NCBI GenBank assembly: GCA_013812565.1
Contig: JACCTF010000438.1
Span: forward strand, 1-16,847
DNA: 16,847 nucleotides
Source of the DNA: Pyrinomonadaceae bacterium
Lineage (GTDB): Bacteria > Acidobacteriota > Blastocatellia > Pyrinomonadales > Pyrinomonadaceae
Direction: 5' to 3'
Position numbers and translations under genes: made by a program. Below the pieces are notes generated by a model. That model did no database searches. It was given only the letters and a program-made list of their open reading frames with translations, and was not told the DNA's origin. Of this stretch, positions 6,976 to 13,208 are shown in pieces (position 1 is the stretch's first letter; each line of letters starts with the position of its first letter).

Positions 6976-8027
6976 CTACTTTGATACCCGACACGACTCT
7001 GGCGAACGCGAAGGCCGCGCGGCGCTTCAATGCGAATGGAATGAGAGCGTTTGTCGCGTCGTTTTTCATCAGTCGGATAGAAGGCCAACACATAGGTGGA
7101 AGTGATCTCTTCGGCAAGCGCGCGAAAGAGTGGATCAAAGTCTTTGTCCGTAGCATAGACGCCCGTCCCGCCGGTCTTTTCAGCCAACCCGCTAACATCG
7201 AGCGGCGTCGGCAACGGGGCGGGTCCGTTCAAAGACGAAAGCAGTCGCGAGTATGAAGGTAGCGTTACCGTATTAACGCTTACGTCAGCATTGTTGGCGC
7301 GCTCGATCACCGTTGATGGTGAGACGGTGTCGCCGACGGGAAAACCATCGGTGATCAGCACGACGGTACGTTTAATCAAGCGTTGCTGGCGGGTGCGGGG
7401 CGCGCGCCGGACGAGCAGCCGGATCGCGTCGTCAACCGCGTCGTAGGCGTGTGTGGAAAGACCGTTTGGTTCGCGCGCGAGCCGTCCAAAAGCGCGGTCG
7501 AGTTTATCGAGGTCGCCGGTGAACGTCTGATGAACTTTGACCTCCATGCCAAAGCTCATCACGGCGAATAGCGACGGGCGTTCAGATAACCGTTGGGCGA
7601 AGACGCGCACGGCACTACGCAAACGCTCGATCTCACTAGCCATCATGCTGCCTGAGATGTCCAGCGCAAATACCACGGCGATTGGTTGCTGAAGATCAAT
7701 ACGCTTTTCGGCATTGAAGAAGGAGACCGGCCTCTCCACGTCATCCTCGTAAAGCTTGAAATCTTGCGCCTGCAATCCGCGTACAGGTTGCCCGTCCTTA
7801 TCCGTTACCATTACATCAACAAGCACAAGATCGGTGTCGATCTTTAGCACTTCCTCCGGATCCTGCTGCGTCGGTTGCGTTGCTGGCGGAAAAACGCGGC
7901 GCGGCCGCTGTGCTTCCGGCGGCGACTGTTCTTGTCCAAGACACACTGGAGACGACAAGAGCAGCAGCAAAGAGACGCAGCAGAGCATCGTCAATACGCG
8001 CCGACAACAGTTAGTGTGACCAATCAC
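6966..8027 (-). CDS. Exported VWFA-related domain protein (acidobacterial family)
   Basis: The 353-residue protein starts with a signal peptide (basic Arg-Arg, then a leucine-rich core, cleavage near Cys-Leu-Gly-Gln at about 31) and a proline-rich linker. Residues 64-108 are the N-terminal beta domain of this family, with Val-Thr-Asp-Lys-Asp-Gly-Gln-Pro-Val and Asp-Phe-Lys-Leu-Tyr-Glu-Asp. The von Willebrand factor A domain follows, with an intact metal-ion-dependent adhesion site Asp123-x-Ser125-x-Ser127 and a later Thr-Asp-Gly. Such proteins are abundant in Acidobacteriota and presumed to bind other proteins at the cell surface; their partners are unknown. The start is GTG at 8025-8027 with AAGGAG 12 bases upstream. 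ATG at 7986-7988 (residue 14) would also leave a usable signal peptide. It diverges from the carboxypeptidase-regulatory-like gene. Confidence 0.88.
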   Translation of the reverse strand: MIGHTNCCRRVLTMLCCVSLLLLLSSPVCLGQEQSPPEAQRPRRVFPPATQPTQQDPEEVLKIDTDLVLVDVMVTDKDGQPVRGLQAQDFKLYEDDVERPVSFFNAEKRIDLQQPIAVVFALDISGSMMASEIERLRSAVRVFAQRLSERPSLFAVMSFGMEVKVHQTFTGDLDKLDRAFGRLAREPNGLSTHAYDAVDDAIRLLVRRAPRTRQQRLIKRTVVLITDGFPVGDTVSPSTVIERANNADVSVNTVTLPSYSRLLSSLNGPAPLPTPLDVSGLAEKTGGTGVYATDKDFDPLFRALAEEITSTYVLAFYPTDEKRRDKRSHSIRIEAPRGLRVRQSRVGYQSSDR

Positions 8028-8043
8028 AACCGGGCAATACTCC

Positions 8044-8071
8044 TTGAGTAAATCACAAACGCAATTATAAG
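8044..8071 (+). promoter_or_regulatory. Candidate sigma-70-type promoter
   Basis: TTGAGT (8044-8049) and TATAAG (8066-8071) are separated by 16 bases, in the gap between the divergent VWFA and carboxypeptidase-regulatory-like genes. It points at the latter. Transcription would begin near 8078 and include the perfect ten-base palindrome AGAGGCCTCT (8093-8102) in the leader, a possible operator. The call rests on box similarity only. Confidence 0.45.
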
Positions 8072-8235
8072 GGGTCGCAGGGCATGCTTACCAGAGGCCT
8101 CTATTTACTGCGTATCTGATGCTTGTCACTTCTTGAGCGGCAACCGCGCGCCGTCAACAGCGCATGATATACTGCACGCTGCAAATCTTGCTCTCGCTTT
8201 CATCATTGGGGTCACAGTGTTTGAAAACAACGATT

Positions 8236-8874
8236 ATGCTTTTTCATAAATTGATTAACGCTCTGCTCGTCGTGCTCTTGCTAGCTTCCGCTTCAATCGG
8301 GCAGAAGCGTGCCACGGGCGGCATCAAAGGCAAAGTTCGTCTCGAAAGCGGATCGTTAGCAGACGGCGTAACGGTCATCGCACGGCAGGGCGAGCGCGAA
8401 GCCGCGCGCGCTGCCACGAATCGTAAAGGGGAGTTCCGAATTAAGGGACTTCCGCCCGGTCGCTATTCGCTGGTGTTTCGCAAACCGGGTCTGCGCGTCG
8501 GCACGTTTGAAGATTTTGAGGTGCAGGCCGGAAAAGAGCGCAACCTGCGCGACGGATTAATTCTCCCCGTGGATGAAGGCACGCTCGCCTTTGTGCGCGG
8601 TAGCGTCTTTAATCACGAAGGGCGAAGCGTCCCCGGAGCGCGTGTTGAAATCGCGCGCCTAGCGACAGATGGTACAGCGAAAAAAATTGATGGCCGGATC
8701 ACGGGTGAAACGGGCTCCTTCGTCTTTCGTCTTGTGCCTGACACGGCGAAGTATCGCGTCACGGCGAAAGTTGATGGCAAGCCGCCGGTGAGCGGCGACG
8801 TTGAGGTGGAGGGTCCGGCCATCTACCGAATTGCCCTTTCCCTAACAGCCCCATCACAGCCCGTTGCACCATAG
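8236..8874 (+). CDS. Exported protein with carboxypeptidase regulatory-like (CnaB-type) beta domains
   Basis: From ATG 8236 the product has 212 residues. It opens with a signal peptide (Met-Leu-Phe-His-Lys, hydrophobic core, cleavage after about 22). Two tandem beta-sandwich units follow. The first (about 27-95) has Gly-Gly-Ile-Lys-Gly-Lys-Val, then Asn-Arg-Lys-Gly-Glu-Phe and Gly-Leu-Pro-Pro-Gly-Arg-Tyr, the hallmark of carboxypeptidase regulatory-like domains. The second (about 112-200) repeats the pattern with Val-Arg-Gly-Ser-Val and Val-Pro-Gly-Ala-Arg-Val. These domains are non-catalytic modules in surface proteins and receptor plugs. The frame is open back to ATG 8164, but that start would bury the signal peptide behind 24 residues. 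Neither has a good ribosome binding site. A helix-turn-helix gene follows after 35 bases, so the two are probably co-transcribed. Confidence 0.75.
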   Translation: MLFHKLINALLVVLLLASASIGQKRATGGIKGKVRLESGSLADGVTVIARQGEREAARAATNRKGEFRIKGLPPGRYSLVFRKPGLRVGTFEDFEVQAGKERNLRDGLILPVDEGTLAFVRGSVFNHEGRSVPGARVEIARLATDGTAKKIDGRITGETGSFVFRLVPDTAKYRVTAKVDGKPPVSGDVEVEGPAIYRIALSLTAPSQPVAP

Positions 8875-8909
8875 CGAACTCCTCGCCCACACTACCAACT
8901 GCGCTTCCA

Positions 8910-9260
8910 ATGAACGATGCGCCGACTAACATACCAGAGACAACGCGCGAGGAATTTCTAACCGCGCGCCAGTTGGCCGTCATCCTGCAAGTAAGCGAGC
9001 GAACCGTACAGCGCTTGGCGCAGAGCGGGCGCATCCCGGCCATTCGCATCACGCCGCGCATTATGCGCTTTCATCTGCAAGCCGTGTGCGATGCGCTTAA
9101 CGCAGGGAGTCGTCCGCGCGTGCGGCGCACCGTAGATGAGCAGAGCGAAGATTCGCAACTCTCTTTCACAGATTTGCTTTGGCAGCCACCTATCGATAAC
9201 TCGCACCAAAAAACGCGCACAAGCCAAAAATCCAAGAGAAAAAAAGCGGTCAGCCTCTGA
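8910..9260 (+). CDS. Excisionase/MerR-type helix-turn-helix DNA-binding protein
   Basis: The 116-residue protein carries a winged helix-turn-helix of the excisionase type at about 16-63. It reads Phe-Leu-Thr-Ala-Arg-Gln-Leu-Ala, then Val-Ser-Glu-Arg-Thr-Val-Gln-Arg-Leu as recognition helix, then Gly-Arg-Ile-Pro-Ala-Ile-Arg and an Arg-Phe wing. The rest is low-complexity and ends in a lysine-rich tail (about 99-116), which may add non-specific DNA affinity. No integrase or other prophage gene is near, so a role as a chromosomal regulator is more likely than excision. It sits 35 bases behind the upstream gene without a clear Shine-Dalgarno site. Its final lysine codons and stop are shared with a terminator for the opposite strand. 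Confidence 0.8.
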   Translation: MNDAPTNIPETTREEFLTARQLAVILQVSERTVQRLAQSGRIPAIRITPRIMRFHLQAVCDALNAGSRPRVRRTVDEQSEDSQLSFTDLLWQPPIDNSHQKTRTSQKSKRKKAVSL

Positions 9261-9277
9261 TTCAAAGTCTGACCGCT
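9239..9277 (-). terminator. Intrinsic terminator for the minus-strand gene train
   Basis: AGCGGTCAG (9245-9253) and CTGACCGCT (9269-9277) form a perfect nine-pair stem with a 15-base loop. Read on the minus strand the stem is followed by seven T (complement of A at 9239-9245; the first T pairs in the stem) and then CTCTT, a classical Rho-independent signal. It lies 95 bases behind the stop of the last minus-strand gene (9372). The left arm is inside the coding sequence of the opposite helix-turn-helix gene, whose stop is 9258-9260. In the plus direction there is no T-run. Confidence 0.85.
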
Positions 9278-9371
9278 AACAAAGCATCTCCTTCGGATTG
9301 CGCTCCTGCCGCCTTTCGCGTTTACCTCATAGCTTAACTTCAACTTACTTCCAAATTATCTTGCAGTTCGA

Positions 9372-9932
9372 TTATCTTACAGCGCGGCGCAATGAGCCGA
9401 TTGGCCCGACATCCGTCCAGCGCCCGTCCCGCTTAACATAAACGCGCGGCTCGCTTGGTGGAAAGCGACGCGCGAGTTGAGGTTGGTCAGCTAACAGACG
9501 GCGCACAGTTGATCGCTCACCCGTTGCCACTCTCCACTCCCCATACTCGCGTAGCAAATACTGGCGGGCTGTGACTTTGCCTTCTCCTTCAAAGGGAGCG
9601 CGCACTCTTCCGTACAGGGTTGTGTCAACTGCCGCGACATCGCCGGAGACGCTCAGACGGTTGATCTCCAAACGGTTCAGTTCATACATCCCGCGTGTTT
9701 GCTCCAGCGCCTTCACAAAACGCGCGCGAGAAATTCGACGCTGCGAGGTGCTCGGCAGCGCATCGTAAAGCCTATCGTACTCACCAGCGCGCAACTGCCG
9801 GAAAGCTCTGTCCAAAACGCTGCGCACTTCCGCTTCCTCGGCACCAGTGCGTGCCGTTGCGAACGACGGTACGACTACAAGGAACATCATCAAGGTGGCA
9901 ATCGCTGTTAATACAAAACCTTTAATCTTCAT
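9372..9932 (-). CDS. Small exported protein of unknown function, possible NTF2-like fold
   Basis: From ATG 9930-9932 the product has 186 residues. It begins with a clear signal peptide (Met-Lys-Ile-Lys, long hydrophobic core, cleavage near Ser-Phe-Ala-Thr-Ala at about 28). The mature part begins with a helix containing Val-Leu-Asp-Arg-Ala-Phe-Arg-Gln-Leu and Asp-Arg-Leu-Tyr-Asp-Ala-Leu-Pro. It then has beta-strand-like segments with Val-Ala-Ala-Val-Asp-Thr-Thr-Leu-Tyr-Gly and a Tyr-Gly-Glu-Trp-Arg-Val-Ala strand. This helix-then-sheet pattern resembles NTF2/SnoaL-like scaffold proteins, but I recognise no specific family. The frame extends upstream to 9974. I chose 9932 for the signal peptide and the purine-rich GAGGTTAGAG just before it. 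Its start overlaps the end of the upstream gene by 11 bases, implying translational coupling. Confidence 0.7.
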   Translation of the reverse strand: MKIKGFVLTAIATLMMFLVVVPSFATARTGAEEAEVRSVLDRAFRQLRAGEYDRLYDALPSTSQRRISRARFVKALEQTRGMYELNRLEINRLSVSGDVAAVDTTLYGRVRAPFEGEGKVTARQYLLREYGEWRVATGERSTVRRLLADQPQLARRFPPSEPRVYVKRDGRWTDVGPIGSLRRAVR

Positions 9933-10194
9933 CTCTAACCTCAAAACTGTTTTCATTTTCTGCACGGGTCGCAATAGCGCTCGCTTCGGTGGTCGAACGG
10001 CTCAGTCGGTTGCGCAAAGGCATAAACCAGGCGACCGCGCCGAGCGTGGCGATGACAAAGGCCGCATCCAACTGATCGTTCCACAGGCAGAACATCGCCG
10101 CGACCAGACACATGCCGACTACTCCGTGCCACACGCGCTCGGTAGACAGTGAGCGGTGCTCCGGCGACCGTCCGGTATCGTCATTCATCAACAT
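9922..10194 (-). CDS. Small two-helix membrane protein, unknown function
   Basis: This protein of 90 residues (88 if Met3 is used) has a hydrophilic N-terminus and two hydrophobic segments at about 21-38 and 44-60, joined by a short Asn-Asp-Gln-Leu-Asp turn. A polar, mostly acidic tail follows. AAGGA lies just upstream of ATG 10192-10194. The gene sits 21 bases behind the DsbD-like lipoprotein gene and overlaps the next gene by 11 bases, so it is an internal operon member. It is too short for the DsbD transmembrane domain (eight helices) and has no paired cysteines in its helices. No family is recognised. Confidence 0.65.
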   Translation of the reverse strand: MLMNDDTGRSPEHRSLSTERVWHGVVGMCLVAAMFCLWNDQLDAAFVIATLGAVAWFMPLRNRLSRSTTEASAIATRAENENSFEVRDED

Positions 10195-10215
10195 GCCGTT
10201 CCTTTAATCTGCTTC

Positions 10216-10761
10216 TTACTTGAACACCACCGGGATAGAAGTTTCGATTGTACGCGGCGGATAGCACTTTTCATCGTCGCACGGTTGTACACGCAAGCGA
10301 GCGCGAATCGTGCTCGCGCCTTTAGGGGCACCGCGCTTCGCCCGCAGCGGCAACTTGATCATTGCTTCGCCTTCATAAACCGCGAGCGGCTTTTCGGCGA
10401 AAGCAAATTTTTTCGTGATCGCCGCAGGGTAAACCGGCGGGCCGGTAACGACGATGTTACCGGTTGGCTCGGTTGTGAGTTCCGTTGCCCGCAGGTATGA
10501 ATAGGTCGGCGGGTTAGCGTTGATGTGTAAACCGTCAGCGATACTGATTTGCAACGTCGCTTCCGCAGGTTCACCCGCGCGAAGCTCGGTCGCAACGGCA
10601 CTGACACGCACAACCTCTCCGGCGGGCATAGTCTCCGCAAAGGGAGCCGATGGGCCTGTTGATTCAGTGGGTGCCTTAACCGGCTGATTCTCGGTTGTGG
10701 CGCAAGCTGCAAACCCAATCAGGAGCAGACAACAGATGAAAGTGTAAGTAGGTCTATGCAT
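10216..10761 (-). CDS. Lipoprotein with DsbD N-terminal-like thiol-redox domain
   Basis: The 181-residue product has a signal peptide ending in a plausible lipobox Phe-Ala-Ala-Cys, with lipidation at Cys20. The Phe at -3 is not the usual residue. After a Pro/Thr/Ser linker, residues about 48-181 match the periplasmic N-terminal immunoglobulin-like domain of DsbD. Gly-Leu-His-Ile-Asn-Ala-Asn-Pro-Pro sits at 77-85, and the redox pair is Cys161-Asp-Asp-Glu-Lys-Cys166 followed by Tyr-Pro-Pro. In DsbD this domain passes electrons to periplasmic substrates and receives them from the C-terminal thioredoxin-like domain. Neither that domain nor the membrane domain is encoded in this window, so it is an orphan domain. 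It would need a CcdA-type or separate DsbD partner elsewhere. It heads a tight three-gene minus-strand group ending at the terminator near 9277. Confidence 0.85.
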   Translation of the reverse strand: MHRPTYTFICCLLLIGFAACATTENQPVKAPTESTGPSAPFAETMPAGEVVRVSAVATELRAGEPAEATLQISIADGLHINANPPTYSYLRATELTTEPTGNIVVTGPPVYPAAITKKFAFAEKPLAVYEGEAMIKLPLRAKRGAPKGASTIRARLRVQPCDDEKCYPPRTIETSIPVVFK

Positions 10762-10824
10762 TGGAAATTCCAGTTAAGCTTATTGTGAGCTAAGCGAAGT
10801 GCAAGCAGAAACTTTACCGAGATT

Positions 10825-11103
10825 CTAAATAGATCCCGGTTTGTGAGCCCGGCGAAAGCGGTAGCTGAAAACCCGCCACAAGAAACCGACGGGCAGCAGG
10901 ATAAAGAGCACAATGGGCATCTTGCGCCTCATCGCATTGACCGTCACCTGAGCCATGCTCGCATCATCAAGCGAGACGTTCTGCGTCGTTAGCGCGCCCT
11001 CTGCCTCTGGCCTCAGATACTCTAGTTCTGTCTTACTCTTTGCGCCTCCAACTGCTGCGTTAGGTATTTCAGTTGTTCGACCGAGAGTACCGAGGGTTGC
11101 CAT
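10825..11103 (-). CDS. Uncertain small protein with one membrane segment
   Basis: This 92-residue frame lies in the 420-base stretch between DUF4126 and the DsbD-like lipoprotein. The first 60 residues are polar and the C-terminal third is a membrane helix (Pro-Ile-Val-Leu-Phe-Ile-Leu-Leu-Pro-Val-Gly-Phe-Leu-Trp) followed by an Arg/Lys-rich end. That matches the positive-inside rule. Codon choice in the helix region looks like its neighbours. ATG 11103 (or TTG 11112) has no visible ribosome binding site. It could be a real small membrane protein or a decayed remnant. I recognise no family. The lipoprotein gene follows 63 bases downstream on the same strand. Confidence 0.4.
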   Translation of the reverse strand: MATLGTLGRTTEIPNAAVGGAKSKTELEYLRPEAEGALTTQNVSLDDASMAQVTVNAMRRKMPIVLFILLPVGFLWRVFSYRFRRAHKPGSI

Positions 11104-11116
11104 TGGTGACAAAATG

Positions 11117-11132
11117 CCGCATTAGCTTGCGG
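11117..11132 (-). terminator. Small hairpin before the uncertain ORF
   Basis: CCGCA (11117-11121) and TGCGG (11128-11132) pair around six bases. On the minus strand the stem is followed by CATTTTG. It is the second hairpin in the gap behind DUF4126 and may be part of a weak terminator. Confidence 0.25.
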
Positions 11133-11160
11133 AGGGTACGAAATCAGATGCGAGTTAGAA

Positions 11161-11178
11161 TCGCGCACGAGCGCGCGA
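11161..11178 (-). terminator. GC-rich hairpin directly behind the DUF4126 gene
   Basis: TCGCGC (11161-11166) and GCGCGA (11173-11178) form a perfect six-pair stem with a six-base loop, beginning three bases after the DUF4126 stop. On the minus strand TTCTAACT follows, too weak a T-tract to be certain. It suggests the two-component/DUF4126 operon ends or is attenuated here. Confidence 0.35.
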
Positions 11179-11181
11179 ACT

Positions 11182-11802
11182 TTACTGGCGAGATGCCTCG
11201 GCTAGTGGACGACCGCCGAAGAAGGCGCGCATTGTCGCCACCATGCGCCGCACGCGGCGCACAACCTTCGGCAGCACCCAGGCGAAGATTAATAAAAAGA
11301 TGAGGATGACGACGAGAATAGCTGCCGGATGAAGCACCGCAAAGACAGTCGCGCCGATGGCGAAGATGTCTTCCAGAATCGAGAGCGTCCAGTTTGTTAT
11401 CGGCTCCGGGCTGGTATTGGCTGCGGCACGCACCGTTGCTTTCGTGCCGTGCGTCGAGAGCGCAAGACCGCCGCCGACAAGCACGGCAACGGTCTGCACC
11501 GCCGGATCAAGATTGGCTGTCCCGGCAAGCGCGAGCACGGCCCCCGCGGGGACACGGATAAAGGTGTGGGCCGCGTCCCAGATCGTATCGACATAAGGAA
11601 TTTTATCGGCGATGAATTCGATGCTGTAGAGGAAAAGCGCCGTGCCGATGATCCACCAGTTGTCGAGCACTTCGAGACCACCCGGAAGTTGCGCCCAGCC
11701 ATAACGCTGCAACAAACCGAGCACGGCGACCGTGGCGTAGAGGTTAATGCCTGAAGTCCAGGCGGCGCCGAACGTCAATCCTAGAATGTCAATCAAGCTC
11801 AT
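11182..11802 (-). CDS. DUF4126 family integral membrane protein
   Basis: From ATG 11800-11802 the product has 206 residues. It has about five hydrophobic segments, and the sequence matches the DUF4126 pattern. That pattern comprises a start Leu-Gly-Leu-Thr-Phe-Gly-Ala-Ala-Trp-Thr-Ser-Gly-Ile-Asn-Leu-Tyr-Ala-Thr, a central Ala-Asp-Lys-Ile-Pro-Tyr-Val-Asp-Thr-Ile-Trp-Asp, and Pro-Ala-Gly-Ala-Val-Leu-Ala. The function of the family is unknown. The end is a basic cytoplasmic tail (Val-Val-Arg-Arg-Val-Arg-Arg). GGGAG lies seven bases before the ATG and, with the start itself, is inside the last codons of the sigma-54 regulator gene, a 14-base overlap. Translation is therefore probably coupled to the regulator, which links an unknown membrane protein with the two-component system. 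Confidence 0.85.
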   Translation of the reverse strand: MSLIDILGLTFGAAWTSGINLYATVAVLGLLQRYGWAQLPGGLEVLDNWWIIGTALFLYSIEFIADKIPYVDTIWDAAHTFIRVPAGAVLALAGTANLDPAVQTVAVLVGGGLALSTHGTKATVRAAANTSPEPITNWTLSILEDIFAIGATVFAVLHPAAILVVILIFLLIFAWVLPKVVRRVRRMVATMRAFFGGRPLAEASRQ

Positions 11803-13189
11803 CTTGCGCTCCCTCCTGCTGCTCAGCCGCTTCTTCGCGTTCGTCGTGATCCTCTGCGCCGCGCTTGTCAGGCCGCTTGATGCCAAACTTCTCCAAACGA
11901 TATTGTAATGTGCGGAAGGTCAGGCCGAGGAGTTTCGCCGCTTTAGTAATGTTGTAGTCGGTGCGCTCCATCGCCTGCATGATCAAGTTGCGTTCGACAT
12001 CTTCAAACTCAATCCCTTCACTCGGTAGCTTGAACTGGCTTTCGGCTGCCGGGCGCGCATCTTGCTTTACTTCAAGCGGCAGATCATCCACGGCGATCCA
12101 CTCGCCTTCACGCAGCAGGATGGCGCGCTCAATCGCCGATTCAAGTTGTCGAACGTTGCCGGGCCAGGGATAGTCCTGCATCACCCGCCGGGCTTCAGGC
12201 GTGAACCCGCGCACTAGGCGCGAGGTGTGGCGCGTGTGTTTCCTCAAGAAATAGTCGATCAAAACGGGTATATCTTCACGCCGCTCACGAAGCGGCGGCA
12301 CATCGACGGAAAGAACGTTGATGCGATAGTACAGGTCGTCGCGAAAACGCCCGTCGCCGACCATCGCACGAAGGTCGCGGTTCGTTGCTGCAACCACACG
12401 CACGTCGATCTTAAGCGGTCGCGCCCCGCCGACGCGACGAATCTCGCGCTCCTGCAACGCACGTAATAGTTTGGCCTGCATGCTGATGTCGAGTTCGGCA
12501 ATCTCGTCGAGGAAGAGCGTACCTTTGTCGGCAACCTCGAACAGACCTTTCTTCTCGGCGTGTGCGCCCGTAAATGAACCCTTCTCGTGACCAAAGAGTT
12601 CCGACTCCAACAAATTCTCGTTGATCGCCGCGCAGTTGACGGCTTGAAACATCTCGGTGACGCGTGGGCTTTGATTGTGCACGGCGCGCGCAATCAGTTC
12701 CTTGCCGGTTCCCGATTCACCACGAATTAATACCGTCGAGCTTGACCGCGCAACCTTCAGGATCATCTTCTTGACCGCCTCCATCTTAGGCGAAGCTGAG
12801 ACTATCTCTGAATCTATCGCGTCGAGTTTGCTGAGCGCGCGGCGGATTGTGTCAAGCAACGTGTCGCGGTCGTAGGGTTTCTGCAGGTAGTCGTATGCGC
12901 CGCGCCGCAAAGCTTCCTTTGCCGAGTCGATTGAGCCATGTGCAGTCAGCAGGATAACGATGATTGACGAATCATACTTGAGAAGATTCTGCAGCAGTTC
13001 AATGCCATCCATTCCGGTCATCTTCAAATCGGTTAAGGCCAGATCAAAGCGCCGCTCGCGCTGAAGTTTTAGCGCCGCTTCACCCGACGAAGCGGTTGTA
13101 ACGTCGTAACCTTCACCCGACAAAATCATTTCCAAGATTTCACGCTGCGACTTCTCGTCGTCAACTACGAGTATGCTCTTACGTGCCAT
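11789..13189 (-). CDS. NtrC-family sigma-54-dependent response regulator
   Basis: The 466-residue protein has three domains. The receiver (1-120) has Asp10-Asp11, acceptor Asp54 and Lys104. The AAA+ domain (about 130-370) has Walker A Gly-Glu-Ser-Gly-Thr-Gly-Lys at 157-163, a sigma-54 contact loop Gly-Ser-Phe-Thr-Gly-Ala at 204-209, and Walker B ending Asp228-Glu229. The Fis-type helix-turn-helix lies at about 405-440 (Ile-Thr-Lys-Ala-Ala-Lys-Leu-Leu-Gly-Leu, then Thr-Leu-Gln-Tyr-Arg-Leu-Glu). It would hydrolyse ATP to open sigma-54 promoters when phosphorylated by the kinase encoded just upstream. The loop has Ser where the common form has Ala, a natural variant. The last 25 residues are a Glu/Asp/Gln-rich tail beyond the DNA-binding domain, and its codons overlap the DUF4126 start. 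No -24/-12 promoter was found here, so its targets are probably elsewhere. Confidence 0.95.
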   Translation of the reverse strand: MARKSILVVDDEKSQREILEMILSGEGYDVTTASSGEAALKLQRERRFDLALTDLKMTGMDGIELLQNLLKYDSSIIVILLTAHGSIDSAKEALRRGAYDYLQKPYDRDTLLDTIRRALSKLDAIDSEIVSASPKMEAVKKMILKVARSSSTVLIRGESGTGKELIARAVHNQSPRVTEMFQAVNCAAINENLLESELFGHEKGSFTGAHAEKKGLFEVADKGTLFLDEIAELDISMQAKLLRALQEREIRRVGGARPLKIDVRVVAATNRDLRAMVGDGRFRDDLYYRINVLSVDVPPLRERREDIPVLIDYFLRKHTRHTSRLVRGFTPEARRVMQDYPWPGNVRQLESAIERAILLREGEWIAVDDLPLEVKQDARPAAESQFKLPSEGIEFEDVERNLIMQAMERTDYNITKAAKLLGLTFRTLQYRLEKFGIKRPDKRGAEDHDEREEAAEQQEGAQDELD

Positions 13190-13208
13190 GAGATAAAGTC
13201 TCCAATAT

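Noticed and set aside
8910..9260. Excisionase of an integrated mobile element
   Set aside because: Only the helix-turn-helix type matches. There is no integrase, transposase, attachment-site repeat or tRNA nearby, so a mobile element is not supported.
11329..11754. 141-codon plus-strand open frame
   Set aside because: It is antisense to the DUF4126 gene, whose membrane pattern and family motifs are clear; the product is low-complexity Arg/His/Gly-rich.
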